From positions 1-36,936 of the forward strand of contig NZ_JAOPWY010000059.1 of the NCBI RefSeq assembly GCF_025965415.1: a DNA stretch of 36,936 bases, in the 5' to 3' direction. A program made the translations under genes and the position numbers. The stretch is from Nocardioides sp. (GTDB lineage: Bacteria; Actinomycetota; Actinomycetes; Propionibacteriales; Nocardioidaceae). This document shows positions 7,950 to 16,678 of this stretch, in pieces (the stretch's first letter is position 1; each line of letters opens with the position of its first letter). The notes beneath the pieces are model-generated. The model made no database searches. It saw only the letters and a list, made by a program, of their open reading frames with translations, and had not been told where the DNA came from.

Positions 7950-8785
7950 GTGCGTTGTCCGAGGAAGGCCCGTTCACCGATCGCCGGGTCGTTCCGCGCG
8001 GGGACGTTGATCTCGCTGTCTTCGAGGGTGGCGCCCCTGCCGGTGCCGTCGTCCTGCTGGTGCACGGGTGGCCGGACACGCACCGGATGTGGCGCGGTGT
8101 CGCCGACCTGCTGGCGGACGACTACCGCGTCGTCGCATACGACACCCGCGGGCAAGGCGACTCCGTCACGGGCGCGCCTGATGACGCGTTCACCCTCGAC
8201 CTTCTGGCGAACGACCTCGTCGCTGTCATCGACGCTGTGAGTCCTGGCAGGCCGGTGCACGTCGTGGGACACGACTGGGGATCGATCCAGTCGTGGGAGG
8301 CAGTGTGCCGTCCGGGCGCCGAGGAGCGGATTGCGTCGTTCTGCTCGATCAGCGGTCCGAACCTCACGCACGTGCTGTCGTGGGTGCGTGGCACCCTCAG
8401 GCACCCGACGCTGCGAGGACTGCTGGACCTGGCCGGCCAGGCCGTGTCGTCGTCCTACGTGCCTTTCCTCGTCTCGCCGATGGCGCCAGTGGTCCTTGGC
8501 GCGATGGGTCAGCGGACCATGGTCAGCGGACTGCGCTACTACCGCGCCAACCTGACGACGGGTTCCCGGTCCGCGCGCGACCAGCGCACCCAGGTTCCAG
8601 TGCTCCAGCTGGTCCCCACCCGCGATGTCGCCGTGCGTCCGGTCACTGCCGCCGTGAGCGAGCCGTTCGTCGAGACGATCGAGCGTCGCCCGCTGCCGTA
8701 CGGCCATTGGGTGGCGCGCACACATCCCGAGGTCGTCGCAGCCGAGATCAGGTGGTTCGTCCGGCACACGCAACCGGCGACGTGA
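7946..8785 (+). CDS. Alpha/beta hydrolase, epoxide-hydrolase/EphD-N-domain-like (279 aa)
   Basis: The fold and active site are readable. The oxyanion motif is HGWPD (40-44). The nucleophile elbow VGHDWGS has Asp110, the aspartate typical of epoxide hydrolases and haloalkane dehalogenases. A likely acid is Asp227 in VPTRD, and the catalytic His is His254 in LPYGHW. The YRVVAYDTRGQGDS strand is also canonical. The cap domain (about 135-210) looks helical and sets the substrate, which I cannot name. The protein resembles the hydrolase part of hydrolase-SDR fusions without the dehydrogenase half. It is translationally coupled to the BrkB gene. Epoxide hydrolase, dehalogenase or esterase activity are all possible, with epoxide hydrolase favoured. 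Confidence 0.85.
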   Translation: MSALSEEGPFTDRRVVPRGDVDLAVFEGGAPAGAVVLLVHGWPDTHRMWRGVADLLADDYRVVAYDTRGQGDSVTGAPDDAFTLDLLANDLVAVIDAVSPGRPVHVVGHDWGSIQSWEAVCRPGAEERIASFCSISGPNLTHVLSWVRGTLRHPTLRGLLDLAGQAVSSSYVPFLVSPMAPVVLGAMGQRTMVSGLRYYRANLTTGSRSARDQRTQVPVLQLVPTRDVAVRPVTAAVSEPFVETIERRPLPYGHWVARTHPEVVAAEIRWFVRHTQPAT

Positions 8786-9056
8786 GTGGCAGTGCGACTC
8801 CCGGATTCGCTGCTGCGTACCCGCGCCGAGTGTCGATCGCGAGCGTTACGAACGTCTCGGTCTCCGGGTCGAGACCGACAGCTTCTGCCGCGTTCGCCGA
8901 CAAAGTCGTACGCCGAGTCGACGGAGGCCTACGGCACATCCGCGGACGGGATGTCCCTGAGCTATGGGGGTACGGAACGGTGACGGTGACCAATCGGTTG
9001 CCAGCGGCTCCTTGACCCCAGAGCAGCACACCAGTCAACAGCCGCAGGGAGACAAC

Positions 9057-9346
9057 ATGTCTACCCAGGACGCCTCGCACACCCAGCACAACACGACCTC
9101 TCGTCGCGTCAGCACCGAGACCAAGCGTCGTTCAAGACCACCGAGCTGATCGCTTACGTCGTGGTCGCCGTCGGCGTCCTCATCGCCGCGGCGCTGACCG
9201 ACACCAGTGACTTCGGCACGCAAGAGGCGTGGTTGTACGTCAGCCTTCTCACCATCGGCTACATGGTCAGTCGCGGCCTCGCCAAGTCGGGCAGCGGCGA
9301 CTTGTACGGCGCCACCACCGACGCGGACCACCGCAACGGCCGATGA
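9057..9346 (+). pseudogene. Small two-helix membrane protein, frameshifted
   Basis: The start ATG 9057 has GGGAG just upstream and reads MSTQDASHTQHNTTSRRVST then ETKRR. The frame then runs to a stop, but a shift at about 9127-9133 (one missing base) continues as FKTTELIAYVVVAVGVLIAA, then EAWLYVSLLTIGYMVSRGLA, to the stop at 9346. The joined product of about 96 aa has a polar N-terminus, two membrane helices and the conserved SRGLAKSGS end typical of a small actinobacterial membrane protein family of unknown function. The downstream half could start alone at GTG 9161, but without its conserved FKTTE segment. A real frameshift or a single-base sequence error are both possible. Confidence 0.7.
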
Positions 9347-9404
9347 CCCTGCGCAGGTTCAAATCAAAGGCCCCCGCTACGGTGTGATGTCTCAGGCCGT
9401 CGAG

Positions 9405-9441
9405 GACACCCGTACCCACGGAATCGTGGGTCCGGGTGGTC
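9405..9441. terminator. Bidirectional terminator between convergent genes
   Basis: CACCCGTACCCACG (9407-9420) pairs with CGTGGGTCCGGGTG (9425-9438) around a GAAT tetraloop with one T/C mismatch, and GAC/GTC can extend it with one bulged G. On the plus strand it is followed by GGTCTTCATTT. It separates the small membrane gene from the minus-strand membrane protein gene that ends at 9443. Confidence 0.75.
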
Positions 9442-9442
9442 T

Positions 9443-10639
9443 TCATTTGTGGGCTGCGCCAGTCCTGGCGCGCTTCGTCCCGAGGTGCCCGCCGAACGCG
9501 ACCGCGTACCAAAGTACGAGCAGGATGGTCCAGTCCATCCACAACAGCGGGTTGCCGCCATAGCTGTCCCTGGTGGCCGGGAAGTGCAGGAGCGTGGTGG
9601 CGAAGAACCGCATGAACACCACGTAGGTGAGGATCGCGAGCACCGTCACGATGACGGTGCGAACCGCTCGGGCGACGGCCACCGGGGAGATCTTGCTCGG
9701 GGCGACGATGAGGCCGAAGATGAGCGACCACAGGCTGAAGCAGACACCGAGCTCCGCGGCCTCCAGGGCGAAGGGGAACCCCGCAACGTCCTTCACGTAG
9801 CCCGGCATGATGCCGTGCAGAAGGCCCTTGAAGGCGAGCATGAGGACGTAGCCTCCACCCAGGGTGATGACGAGCGCGGCAAGCGAGCGCAGGTGACGGT
9901 TCGCGATGCCAGCCCACGGCCAGTTCTGCCATTGCATCGCTGCGACGATGACGATGACGATGCTGGAGTAGACCCAACCCGCGGCGGTGGGGAGTGACAC
10001 CGGGGCGTTTGCGGCCAGGGCGGCGCTGAAGTTCGGGTAGACCAACCACACGACGCCGACGACGGTGATGAAGGCGGCCATGAACCACTGCGCGACGCTG
10101 GACAGTGGCGCCGTCACCGATTCGAAGGGGTAGCCGCCCAGGCTCGCCGATGCGAAGGCGTAGGCGTAGAAGCCGATCAGGACGATGAACGCCGCCGCCG
10201 TGTAGCCGGCCCCGCCCGCGGTCGCGGCGGAGAAGGTGGGGTCCCAGTGACCGACGACGCGGGTGAACAGGAGCGTGCCGAGAATGCCGATGATCAGATT
10301 GACCACCACCTGGGCGACGCCGGAGAGCGGTTGCCGTAGCTTCGTGAACGGCCAGTTCGCGAAGGTGAAGCCGGTGAAGATGTGGCCGAAGATCGTCCAG
10401 AACAAGAGACAGCTCACGATGGCTGACGTGGTCGCCCCGTCGGCGGGGTTGTCGGCCCTGGCGCCGACCAGACTCCATCGGGGATCACCGATCAGCCACC
10501 ACGTCACGATGGACACGACGAAGATCACGACGATCGCAACGACCGGTGTGGCCGGCCCGAACATCGGAACACGTGCTGCCGGGTCGGGGGGCGCAGCGTC
10601 CGGGGTGCTGGCGCTATTGGCAGAGCTCGTTGTCGTCAT
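9443..10639 (-). CDS. Multi-pass membrane protein of unknown function (398 aa)
   Basis: I do not recognise the family. After a disordered N-terminus (residues 1-28) there are roughly nine or ten hydrophobic helices, including VVAIVVIFVVSIVTWWLIG (about 33-51), IVSCLLFWTIFGHIFTGFTF and VYSSIVIVIVAAMQWQNWPW. Short loops with conserved-looking FANWPFTKLRQPLSG and GTLLFTRVVGHWDPTF lie between them. Trp and Phe are abundant, with no ABC, MFS or APC motif. It is transcribed alone between the convergent terminator and the BMC-locus regulator, on the same strand as the left BMC arm. A channel or permease that brings in the BMC substrate is possible from position only. Confidence 0.7.
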   Translation of the reverse strand: MTTTSSANSASTPDAAPPDPAARVPMFGPATPVVAIVVIFVVSIVTWWLIGDPRWSLVGARADNPADGATTSAIVSCLLFWTIFGHIFTGFTFANWPFTKLRQPLSGVAQVVVNLIIGILGTLLFTRVVGHWDPTFSAATAGGAGYTAAAFIVLIGFYAYAFASASLGGYPFESVTAPLSSVAQWFMAAFITVVGVVWLVYPNFSAALAANAPVSLPTAAGWVYSSIVIVIVAAMQWQNWPWAGIANRHLRSLAALVITLGGGYVLMLAFKGLLHGIMPGYVKDVAGFPFALEAAELGVCFSLWSLIFGLIVAPSKISPVAVARAVRTVIVTVLAILTYVVFMRFFATTLLHFPATRDSYGGNPLLWMDWTILLVLWYAVAFGGHLGTKRARTGAAHK

Positions 10640-10835
10640 GTCTCTCCTCGGAACCAGCGCGCAGGGCGCGTGCTTGGGCGACGAAAAAGTTAGCGTGACC
10701 GGCGTCTCACTCTCCTGCCCTCGCTCGACAGTTCGCTGGTGACGAGACTGTCCCCGCCTCCCCTTGACAGGGGCCTTCTCTCGATCGAGCGCGCGCCCCG
10801 CAAATCCCCGGCCAGGGGACGACGAGGGATGCGCG

Positions 10836-12899
10836 TCAGCTCAGCTGGGCCGCGCGAACGGCGATGTCAGCGAGCAGGCGATCGCGGTGCGTCGACAGAT
10901 CCAGGCCCGACACCTTCTCCACCAGGTTGAGTCGATACTTCACTGTCTTCTGGTGCACGAACAATCGCTCCGCGGTGAGGGTCTGGGAGCAGTTGCAGTC
11001 CAGGTAGGTGCCAAGGGTGTGCATCAGCTGGGAACCCTTGTGCGCGTCGTATTCGATGACGGCGCCGAGGGTCTCCGCGACGAAACGGCTCATGCCAATG
11101 TCGGCCGAGCTGCTGAGGAAGAGGCCGACGATGCCCAGGTCCTCGAACAAGGTGACCTCCGAGCGCGATCGGATCGTGCTCATGCGCAGAGCGGTCTCCG
11201 CCTCGATCCGAGCATCGCTCAGCTCCAGTGGATGCGCGCACTCGCTGCTGACGCCCCACGCCATGGGTACTACGGGCTGCGACGCAACTGCGGCATCGTG
11301 CGCAGCGGCCAGGACTTCGTTGAGGCGATTCAGGTCCGGTGAGCGAGTAACGAAGAAGAGCTGGTCGTCGCGCACCGCGGAGAGCCCGCGCGACATCTGG
11401 TGTCCCTGCAGGACTTCGGTGACGGCGCGCTGGACACGACGCAGGTCACGGGTCTCCAGACCGGGAGCCGGCTGCTTCGGCCCGAGTACTACTACTCGGA
11501 GGCTGCCGCGCAGGTCAATGCGGATGTGCTTGGCACGTGACATGGCGGCTCGACGGGATTCCTGGGTCCCTTCGATCAGCTCAAGGAGGAGCTCCTCCCG
11601 TTGCTGGGCCCGTGCCCGCGCTCCGGCCTGCTCCTGCAGGTGACGCAGGGCGCATGCGACCGCCGCCTGGTTCAGGGCGGTCGAGACCGCCGGGTCGTCC
11701 GGCTGGGCGTCGGTCTCGAGGCACAACCAGCCCACCAGCTCGTCACCGATGGTGATGTCCTCGATGGCGAACCGACGGTCGTCACCGCTGGTCCAGGTGA
11801 CTGTGTGGGGTGATCCCTTGGGGTGGTGGCGCGTGATCACCTTGACCTGCTCCGAGGCCGCCATGTGGTCGGCCTCGGCGGGATGGGAGGCGAGACGCTC
11901 GAGATCTGCGTCGAGCAGGTGCACGGTGCTCGCGGTGGCTCGGGCGATCACCTCGAGGAGGGCGCCGAGCCGCGGCTCCTGGAGGAGCACCTCCAGGAGC
12001 TCCTGCTGGACATGGAGGGCGCGGTCGTTGGCCGAGTACTGGTTGGCAAGGGCGCGATGCGAACGTTCGATCTCGATCAGGGAGTTGGCATTGGTCTCGT
12101 GCATCAGAGCGTTGTCGAACGCGACAGCGGCGAGATCGGCCAGGGTGACCAAGCGGGCGGAGTCGACGTCGTTGTAGGCGATGGCGTCACGGCGCCAGAC
12201 CTCGAGGACTCCGATGACGGCAGTCCCTACCCGGATGGGAGCGCCCATGGCGCAGCGGATCTGTTCGTCGTTCGCCAGGTGGTGAAAGTCGTCGGTGATC
12301 ACGAGGCTGGACACGTAGTCGTCCACGCGCTCCGGTTGTCCGGTCGCAAGCACCAACCCTGCGAGGCCCTGACCGCGTCGCATCCTCAGGCGGGCCGTCT
12401 CGACCCGCTGGTTGCCGGCGCACCCTCGCATGACGATCTCGTCGCCGTCGCCGAGCATCACGCCCGCGATGTCCGAGCTGAGCAGGGTCCGAGCCTCGTG
12501 GGTGACAGCGGCCAGGGCTTCGTCGACGCTGCGCGCGGCGAGGATGTGCGTCGCGATGGTCCGGAGCAGACCGGCCTCGACCATGTCCCGCTCGATCTGA
12601 GTCGAGAGCATCCACCGGTCCAGCGCGAGCGATGCGGTGCCCACCAGCACCAGGTCGGCCTCGGACAGCTCGACACCACTGGGGTGGACGCAAGCGTCCT
12701 TCGCGGATCCCAGCAGAACCTGTCCCGGTGAGGGAGGCAGGTGCTCGAGGAGGAGGTCGTGGACGCGGATCGAGGTGCCGTTGCTGGCGGCGAGGGCCTC
12801 GCCCAGCCGAGCCAGGATCGTCGGTCGGTCCAGCCCCGCCTCTGACAACCGGCCGAGCTCCGACAGCAGTGACTGCTCCATCGTCGAGCGTTCGGTCAT
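10836..12899 (-). CDS. GAF/PucR-type transcriptional regulator of the BMC locus (687 aa)
   Basis: The start ATG 12899 follows a strong AGGAGG. A GAF domain lies at about 105-265 (LRTIATHILAARSVDEALAA; MRRGQGLAGLVLATGQPERV; MGAPIRVGTAVIGVLEVWRR), then a coiled region, a second divergent sensory domain at about 300-425, and a CdaR/GGDEF-like domain at about 455-590. The PucR C-terminal helix-turn-helix is at about 632-683 (LMHTLGTYLDCNCSQTLTAE, RLFVHQKTVKYRLNLVEKVS). Such proteins sense small molecules and activate nearby catabolic genes. It is the last gene of the left BMC arm, 36 bp after the alcohol dehydrogenase gene, and is therefore the likely inducer-responsive controller of one or both arms. 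The effector is unknown. Confidence 0.88.
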   Translation of the reverse strand: MTERSTMEQSLLSELGRLSEAGLDRPTILARLGEALAASNGTSIRVHDLLLEHLPPSPGQVLLGSAKDACVHPSGVELSEADLVLVGTASLALDRWMLSTQIERDMVEAGLLRTIATHILAARSVDEALAAVTHEARTLLSSDIAGVMLGDGDEIVMRGCAGNQRVETARLRMRRGQGLAGLVLATGQPERVDDYVSSLVITDDFHHLANDEQIRCAMGAPIRVGTAVIGVLEVWRRDAIAYNDVDSARLVTLADLAAVAFDNALMHETNANSLIEIERSHRALANQYSANDRALHVQQELLEVLLQEPRLGALLEVIARATASTVHLLDADLERLASHPAEADHMAASEQVKVITRHHPKGSPHTVTWTSGDDRRFAIEDITIGDELVGWLCLETDAQPDDPAVSTALNQAAVACALRHLQEQAGARARAQQREELLLELIEGTQESRRAAMSRAKHIRIDLRGSLRVVVLGPKQPAPGLETRDLRRVQRAVTEVLQGHQMSRGLSAVRDDQLFFVTRSPDLNRLNEVLAAAHDAAVASQPVVPMAWGVSSECAHPLELSDARIEAETALRMSTIRSRSEVTLFEDLGIVGLFLSSSADIGMSRFVAETLGAVIEYDAHKGSQLMHTLGTYLDCNCSQTLTAERLFVHQKTVKYRLNLVEKVSGLDLSTHRDRLLADIAVRAAQLS

Positions 12900-12935
12900 G
12901 GGCCCTCCTGGGCCAAGCACTGGGTCGGACCCCCG

Positions 12936-13973
12936 TCAGACAGTCAGGACGATCTTCAGAGCACGACTGTGAGCCACATCACTGTAGGCGTCAACGGCGT
13001 TCCTGAGGTCAGTCGTGTTCATCAGGTCGCGTGCGGGAGCGAGGAGACCGCTTACGGCGAGGGCGATCATGCGGTCGCGGTCCCGCAAGGGATCCCCGAT
13101 CACCATCTGCAACGTGATCTCGCGAGCGAAGGCGTCCGCCAGCGGAAAGTTCCAGCTCTCCTGGACGTGGGCGCTGACGCTGACGACCGTGCCTCCGGGA
13201 CGGCACGCCACCAGTGCCGCGTCCAGGCCTTTCGCGCTTCCGACAGCCTCGATGACGACGTCAGCCCCGCGGCCCGCGGTCAGGTCGTGGAGCGTGGGGA
13301 CGAGCCGGTCGGGTGCGGTTGCCAGGTTGCCCGTGCTCGTGGCGGCTGCCTGACGTGCCTCCACCGGGTCCGACACCACCACCACGGAGGCGCCGTGGAG
13401 CTGCGCTGCGACGGCCGCCAGCTGACCCACCATCCCGCCGCCGACCACGGCGACGACGTCGCCGGGTCCGATGCGTGACTTCTGGGCTGCCGCGAAGCCG
13501 GTGGGGAAGTTGTCGCACAGCAGTACGGCGGTGGCCGGATCGAGGTCGCGAGGGAGCATCGCGAGGACGGTGTCGGCGAAGGGCACCCGTACCTGCTCGG
13601 CCTGCGCTCCGACCAGGGCGGGACCGAACGACGTACCGGTCCCGAGGAAGGCGCGCTGCGGACACTGCCAGTGCTCCTGGCGCCGGCAGTGCCAGCAGTG
13701 ACCGCACGCGGTGAAGTCGGTGCCGACGACGCGATCTCCCACCTTGACGGACGTGACGGCGCCTCCGACGGCGAGGACGGTGCCGACGAACTCGTGACCG
13801 AGGACGGTCCCGGCCTGCACTCCCGGCAGGTGTCCCTGCACGACGTGGAGATCGGTGCCACAGATGCCGGTGTGCTCGACCTGGACGATCGCGTCTTGCG
13901 GATCCTGCAGGGTGGGCTCGGGCACGGAGTCGATGCGAACGCCTCCGTCGCCCGTCGTCACCACGGCACGCAT
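12936..13973 (-). CDS. Zinc-dependent medium-chain alcohol dehydrogenase (345 aa)
   Basis: This enzyme interconverts an alcohol and an aldehyde or ketone with NAD(H). Visible catalytic zinc ligands are Cys38 (GICGTDLH) and His60-Glu61 (LGHEF). Structural zinc cysteines are Cys90, 93, 96 and 104 in CGHCWHCRRQEHWQC. The dinucleotide motif is VVGGGMVGQL, with Asp at the end of strand 2 (VVVVSDP), favouring NAD. The start at ATG 13973 sits one base from the upstream MDH stop, so the pair is coupled. In BMC loci an alcohol dehydrogenase typically regenerates NAD inside the shell by reducing part of the aldehyde, or alternatively makes the aldehyde from an alcohol. No separate encapsulation tail is obvious. 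Confidence 0.93.
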   Translation of the reverse strand: MRAVVTTGDGGVRIDSVPEPTLQDPQDAIVQVEHTGICGTDLHVVQGHLPGVQAGTVLGHEFVGTVLAVGGAVTSVKVGDRVVGTDFTACGHCWHCRRQEHWQCPQRAFLGTGTSFGPALVGAQAEQVRVPFADTVLAMLPRDLDPATAVLLCDNFPTGFAAAQKSRIGPGDVVAVVGGGMVGQLAAVAAQLHGASVVVVSDPVEARQAAATSTGNLATAPDRLVPTLHDLTAGRGADVVIEAVGSAKGLDAALVACRPGGTVVSVSAHVQESWNFPLADAFAREITLQMVIGDPLRDRDRMIALAVSGLLAPARDLMNTTDLRNAVDAYSDVAHSRALKIVLTV

Positions 13974-13974
13974 G

Positions 13975-15219
13975 TCACGCCACCTCGTGGATGCGCTCTC
14001 GCAGCCGGTCTGCGGACTCTCGCAGCGCCGTGAGCTCACCGGGTTGCAGGGCAAGCTCCACCACCGACTCGAGGCCTGAGGGCCCGAGCCGGACCGGTAC
14101 GCCCACGCGGGTGTCGCGAATGCCGTAGCTGCCCTTCGGATCGACGGCGCAGGCAAGGACCTGCCCGCTGCGCGACGCCATGGCGGTCACCATGAGGGCT
14201 GCACAGTGGCCCGGGGCGAAGTAGGCGCTCCCGGTCTTGAGCAGGGACACCACCTCCGCACCCGAGTCGCGAGTGCGCTCGACGATCGCGGCCAGCTGGT
14301 CGGCGGGCATGAGGTCGGTGAGCGGGCGGCCCTTGACGCGTGCCTGGCTGAGCGGGACCACCATCTCCGGGCCGTGGCTGCCCAGTGCGAAGGCCTCGAC
14401 CTCGCTGGGCAGTGCCACGCCTGAGAGTCCGACGAGCGAGCAGAACCGGGCCGAGTCGAGCACGCCGGCCATTCCCAGCACCCGTTCGGCGGGGAACCCG
14501 CTCCGGATCTGTGCCAGGTGGGTCATCTCCTCGAGCGGGTTGGTCACCACGACGATCACGCAGTCGGGAGCGTGACGGGCGATCTGCTCGCACACGGGTC
14601 CCACGACCGCCGCGTTGGCAGCCGTGAGGTCGGTGCGGGTCATCCCGGGCGTGCGCGGCTTCCCGGCGGTGACGATGACGTAGTCGACGCCGCTCAGGGC
14701 GGACATCTCCTCGCTGCCGACTATGCGGGTGGCGAAGCCGGCGATCGAGGCGTCGTGCCACAGGTCGAGGGCGATGCCGGCCGCGAGCCCCTCTACGAGG
14801 TCGATGAGGATGACCTCCTCGAAGAGATCCGACTCGGCGAGCCGCACCGTCGCGATCGATCCCACGTGCCCGGCCCCGATAACCGCGGCCCGAGGCGTCC
14901 CGTCCGGGGTCCTGGTGCGGGGACGACTCTGGAGGCTGGGGGAGACCGGGGTGCCACGACGGTAGAGCGCGTTGACGGTGCTCGCGTCCACACTGCGCGG
15001 GTGGGCGGGGTCGGAGAGGTTCACGGGGCTCTGTTCCGTGGAAGGCGGCGTACCGCGTCCTGATGAACCCGTTCCTCCCGGTGAGGGCGAGCCCGCGACG
15101 ACGATGGTGAGCCCACGCTCGTTCGCGCGGTCCCGCGCCAGTGGGGTCAGCACGTCGCCCGGCTTGATGGTGAGCGTGCCGTCCGCCGCCTCGACCTCGC
15201 CGACTCCGATGACGCTCAT
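13975..15219 (-). CDS. Malate/lactate-dehydrogenase-family enzyme with BMC-type N-terminal extension (414 aa)
   Basis: ATG 15219 (preceded by GGGGAAGGA) overlaps the BMC-T stop. Residues 112-414 form an MDH/LDH Rossmann enzyme with GAGHVGS (115-121), Asp140 for NAD, VTNPLE (225-230), DSAR with Arg258, and catalytic GSHGPEM (His282). The substrate loop reads GKPRTPGMTR: Arg189 sits where malate dehydrogenases have Arg and lactate dehydrogenases have Gln, so a dicarboxylate substrate is favoured. The first 110 residues are extra. A mini-domain (1-40) contains IKPGDVLTPLARDRANERGL, a signature I associate with BMC-linked proteins. A Gly/Ser/Pro-rich linker and a short amphipathic stretch (RSVDASTVNALYRRG) follow. 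Shell targeting by this extension is inferred. The enzyme could regenerate NAD for the aldehyde dehydrogenase. Confidence 0.85.
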   Translation of the reverse strand: MSVIGVGEVEAADGTLTIKPGDVLTPLARDRANERGLTIVVAGSPSPGGTGSSGRGTPPSTEQSPVNLSDPAHPRSVDASTVNALYRRGTPVSPSLQSRPRTRTPDGTPRAAVIGAGHVGSIATVRLAESDLFEEVILIDLVEGLAAGIALDLWHDASIAGFATRIVGSEEMSALSGVDYVIVTAGKPRTPGMTRTDLTAANAAVVGPVCEQIARHAPDCVIVVVTNPLEEMTHLAQIRSGFPAERVLGMAGVLDSARFCSLVGLSGVALPSEVEAFALGSHGPEMVVPLSQARVKGRPLTDLMPADQLAAIVERTRDSGAEVVSLLKTGSAYFAPGHCAALMVTAMASRSGQVLACAVDPKGSYGIRDTRVGVPVRLGPSGLESVVELALQPGELTALRESADRLRERIHEVA

Positions 15220-15839
15220 GATTCCTTCCCCGACATCGACTCCAGGGCTGCGACGGCCGCGTCGCGTGCGCTCAGGACCTCGCTCTCGGTGCCGGACAGG
15301 AAGACCCGGCCGAAGCGACCGACGGCCCGGACCTCCACCACGGTGATGTTGGCCGCCTTCTCCGCCTCGTTGGCGGCGAGGGTGGCATACGCCGCGGGTG
15401 CCACCTCGAGCACGAAGAGGCTGCTGCCCGGCATCAGGAGGCTGCCCTTGCGCCACTTGTTGATGAGCTGGGCCTGGTAGGGGCTGACGTTGGTGACGAA
15501 CTGCGCGGAAGCGATCTGGGGCTTCACGCGGTCCGCCTCGGTGAGCTGCAGGTGCTCGAGGACGGCCTCTCCTGCGGCCAGCACCTCGGCCTGGCTGGCG
15601 GCGTGGATCTCGAGGAGCCCGAACTCGCGCTCGACGATCTGGAGCGCGGGGCGCACGTCCGCGGCCTTCAGGGCGATGTCCATCACGCGGAAGATCTCAT
15701 TGCCGGGAGCCACCTCGATGAACAGCTCTGCCATGCCGGCGATCGGTACGTCGCCCTGGCAGGTCGCGGCGACGTGCGACGCCGACTGCGGCTGCATGCG
15801 GTCGATGAATGCGTAGGTGCGGAGCTGGAAGTTCGACAT
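15216..15839 (-). CDS. BMC-T tandem-domain microcompartment shell protein (207 aa)
   Basis: Two BMC folds lie in one chain, forming pseudo-hexameric trimers of the shell facet. The first spans about 1-100 (MSNFQLRTYAFIDRMQPQSA; VAPGNEIFRVMDIALKAADV; REFGLLEIHAASQAEVLAAG). The second spans about 105-207 (LINKWRKGSLLMPGSSLFVL; ANITVVEVRAVGRFGRVFLS; DAAVAALESM). Its length is usual for BMC-T, larger than the two single-domain BMC-H proteins of this locus. The likely ribosome-binding site is GAAGAGAG. It sits between the EutJ-like and MDH genes and overlaps the latter by ATGA. BMC-T proteins often form gated or larger pores for bulky substrates and cofactors; gating here is unproven. Confidence 0.92.
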   Translation of the reverse strand: MSNFQLRTYAFIDRMQPQSASHVAATCQGDVPIAGMAELFIEVAPGNEIFRVMDIALKAADVRPALQIVEREFGLLEIHAASQAEVLAAGEAVLEHLQLTEADRVKPQIASAQFVTNVSPYQAQLINKWRKGSLLMPGSSLFVLEVAPAAYATLAANEAEKAANITVVEVRAVGRFGRVFLSGTESEVLSARDAAVAALESMSGKES

Positions 15840-15865
15840 CGTGGCTCTCTCTTCGAATTCGTGGG

Positions 15866-16678
15866 TCAGTGGCTGAGCGCGATACCGAGCGGCGTGACCA
15901 GCATCGAGTGGGGGTGCTCTACGACCGGCCGGTCGAGGTAGTTCTCGACGATGCGGGCGGCGCCCGGGGTCATGAGCGCGCCTCCGACGAGATGGATCGG
16001 CCCGTCTGCGCCCAGCGGAATGAGTCGTCCGATGTTGTGGGCGACACGTTCGATCCCGGGGCGAAGTGCGGCCAGGTGGACGGTGCCTTCCTCCCGCTTC
16101 AGCTGCTCGGCCGTACGGATGTCAACTCCGAGCGAGCCGGCCAGGATCAGGTTCAGGTGGTGTCCACCGCCGGGCAGGTCGTCCAACGCCACCAGCTCTC
16201 CTGCAACATAGGTGCCCACGCCCGTCGATCCGCCCCCGATGTCGGCGATGACGCCGTCCTGGAGCTCGAGCAGGGTCTGGGCGGCCGAGACCTCGTCGAC
16301 GAGCCCGCGGCACTCGACGCCGGCCTGCTCGAGGACGAAGCGGCAGGCACGGGAGTCGGCCTCCGAGACGCCAGGGGGGAATGCGGTCGCGGCGGACTCG
16401 GGTAGGACGCCGAGCACGGCCGCCGCCTCGCCCCGGAGCTCCCGCACGGCCTCGACTGCCCCCTGGAAGTCGACCACGATCCCGTCACGGACCACCTCGC
16501 GGCGTGCGGCGTTGACGTAGACCGGGGCACCGAGAGAGTCCACGGCGACGATCACCACGGTGGCCGTGCCCAGGTCGATGCCGAAGGAGAGGGAGCCCGT
16601 GGGGTCGGCCAGAGGCGTGCTGGTCCGCGCCGCGGCATCGGCCAGGACGGCGTCGACGTCTCGTGCCACGGAGATCAC
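15866..16678 (-). CDS. EutJ-like ASKHA (Hsp70/actin-fold) BMC accessory protein (270 aa)
   Basis: GTG 16678 overlaps the aldehyde dehydrogenase stop as GTGA. Nucleotide-binding motifs of the actin/Hsp70 superfamily are visible: phosphate-1 SFGIDLGTATVVIVAVD (31-47), phosphate-2 ADIGGGSTGVG (145-155) and the adenosine motif HLVGGALMTPGA (229-240). The length and domain content match EutJ of ethanolamine microcompartments, a chaperone-like protein of unsettled function. In this locus there is no B12 lyase to reactivate, so the protein may help fold or load the aldehyde dehydrogenase or the dikinase-like protein. That role is inference. Confidence 0.85.
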   Translation of the reverse strand: MISVARDVDAVLADAAARTSTPLADPTGSLSFGIDLGTATVVIVAVDSLGAPVYVNAARREVVRDGIVVDFQGAVEAVRELRGEAAAVLGVLPESAATAFPPGVSEADSRACRFVLEQAGVECRGLVDEVSAAQTLLELQDGVIADIGGGSTGVGTYVAGELVALDDLPGGGHHLNLILAGSLGVDIRTAEQLKREEGTVHLAALRPGIERVAHNIGRLIPLGADGPIHLVGGALMTPGAARIVENYLDRPVVEHPHSMLVTPLGIALSH

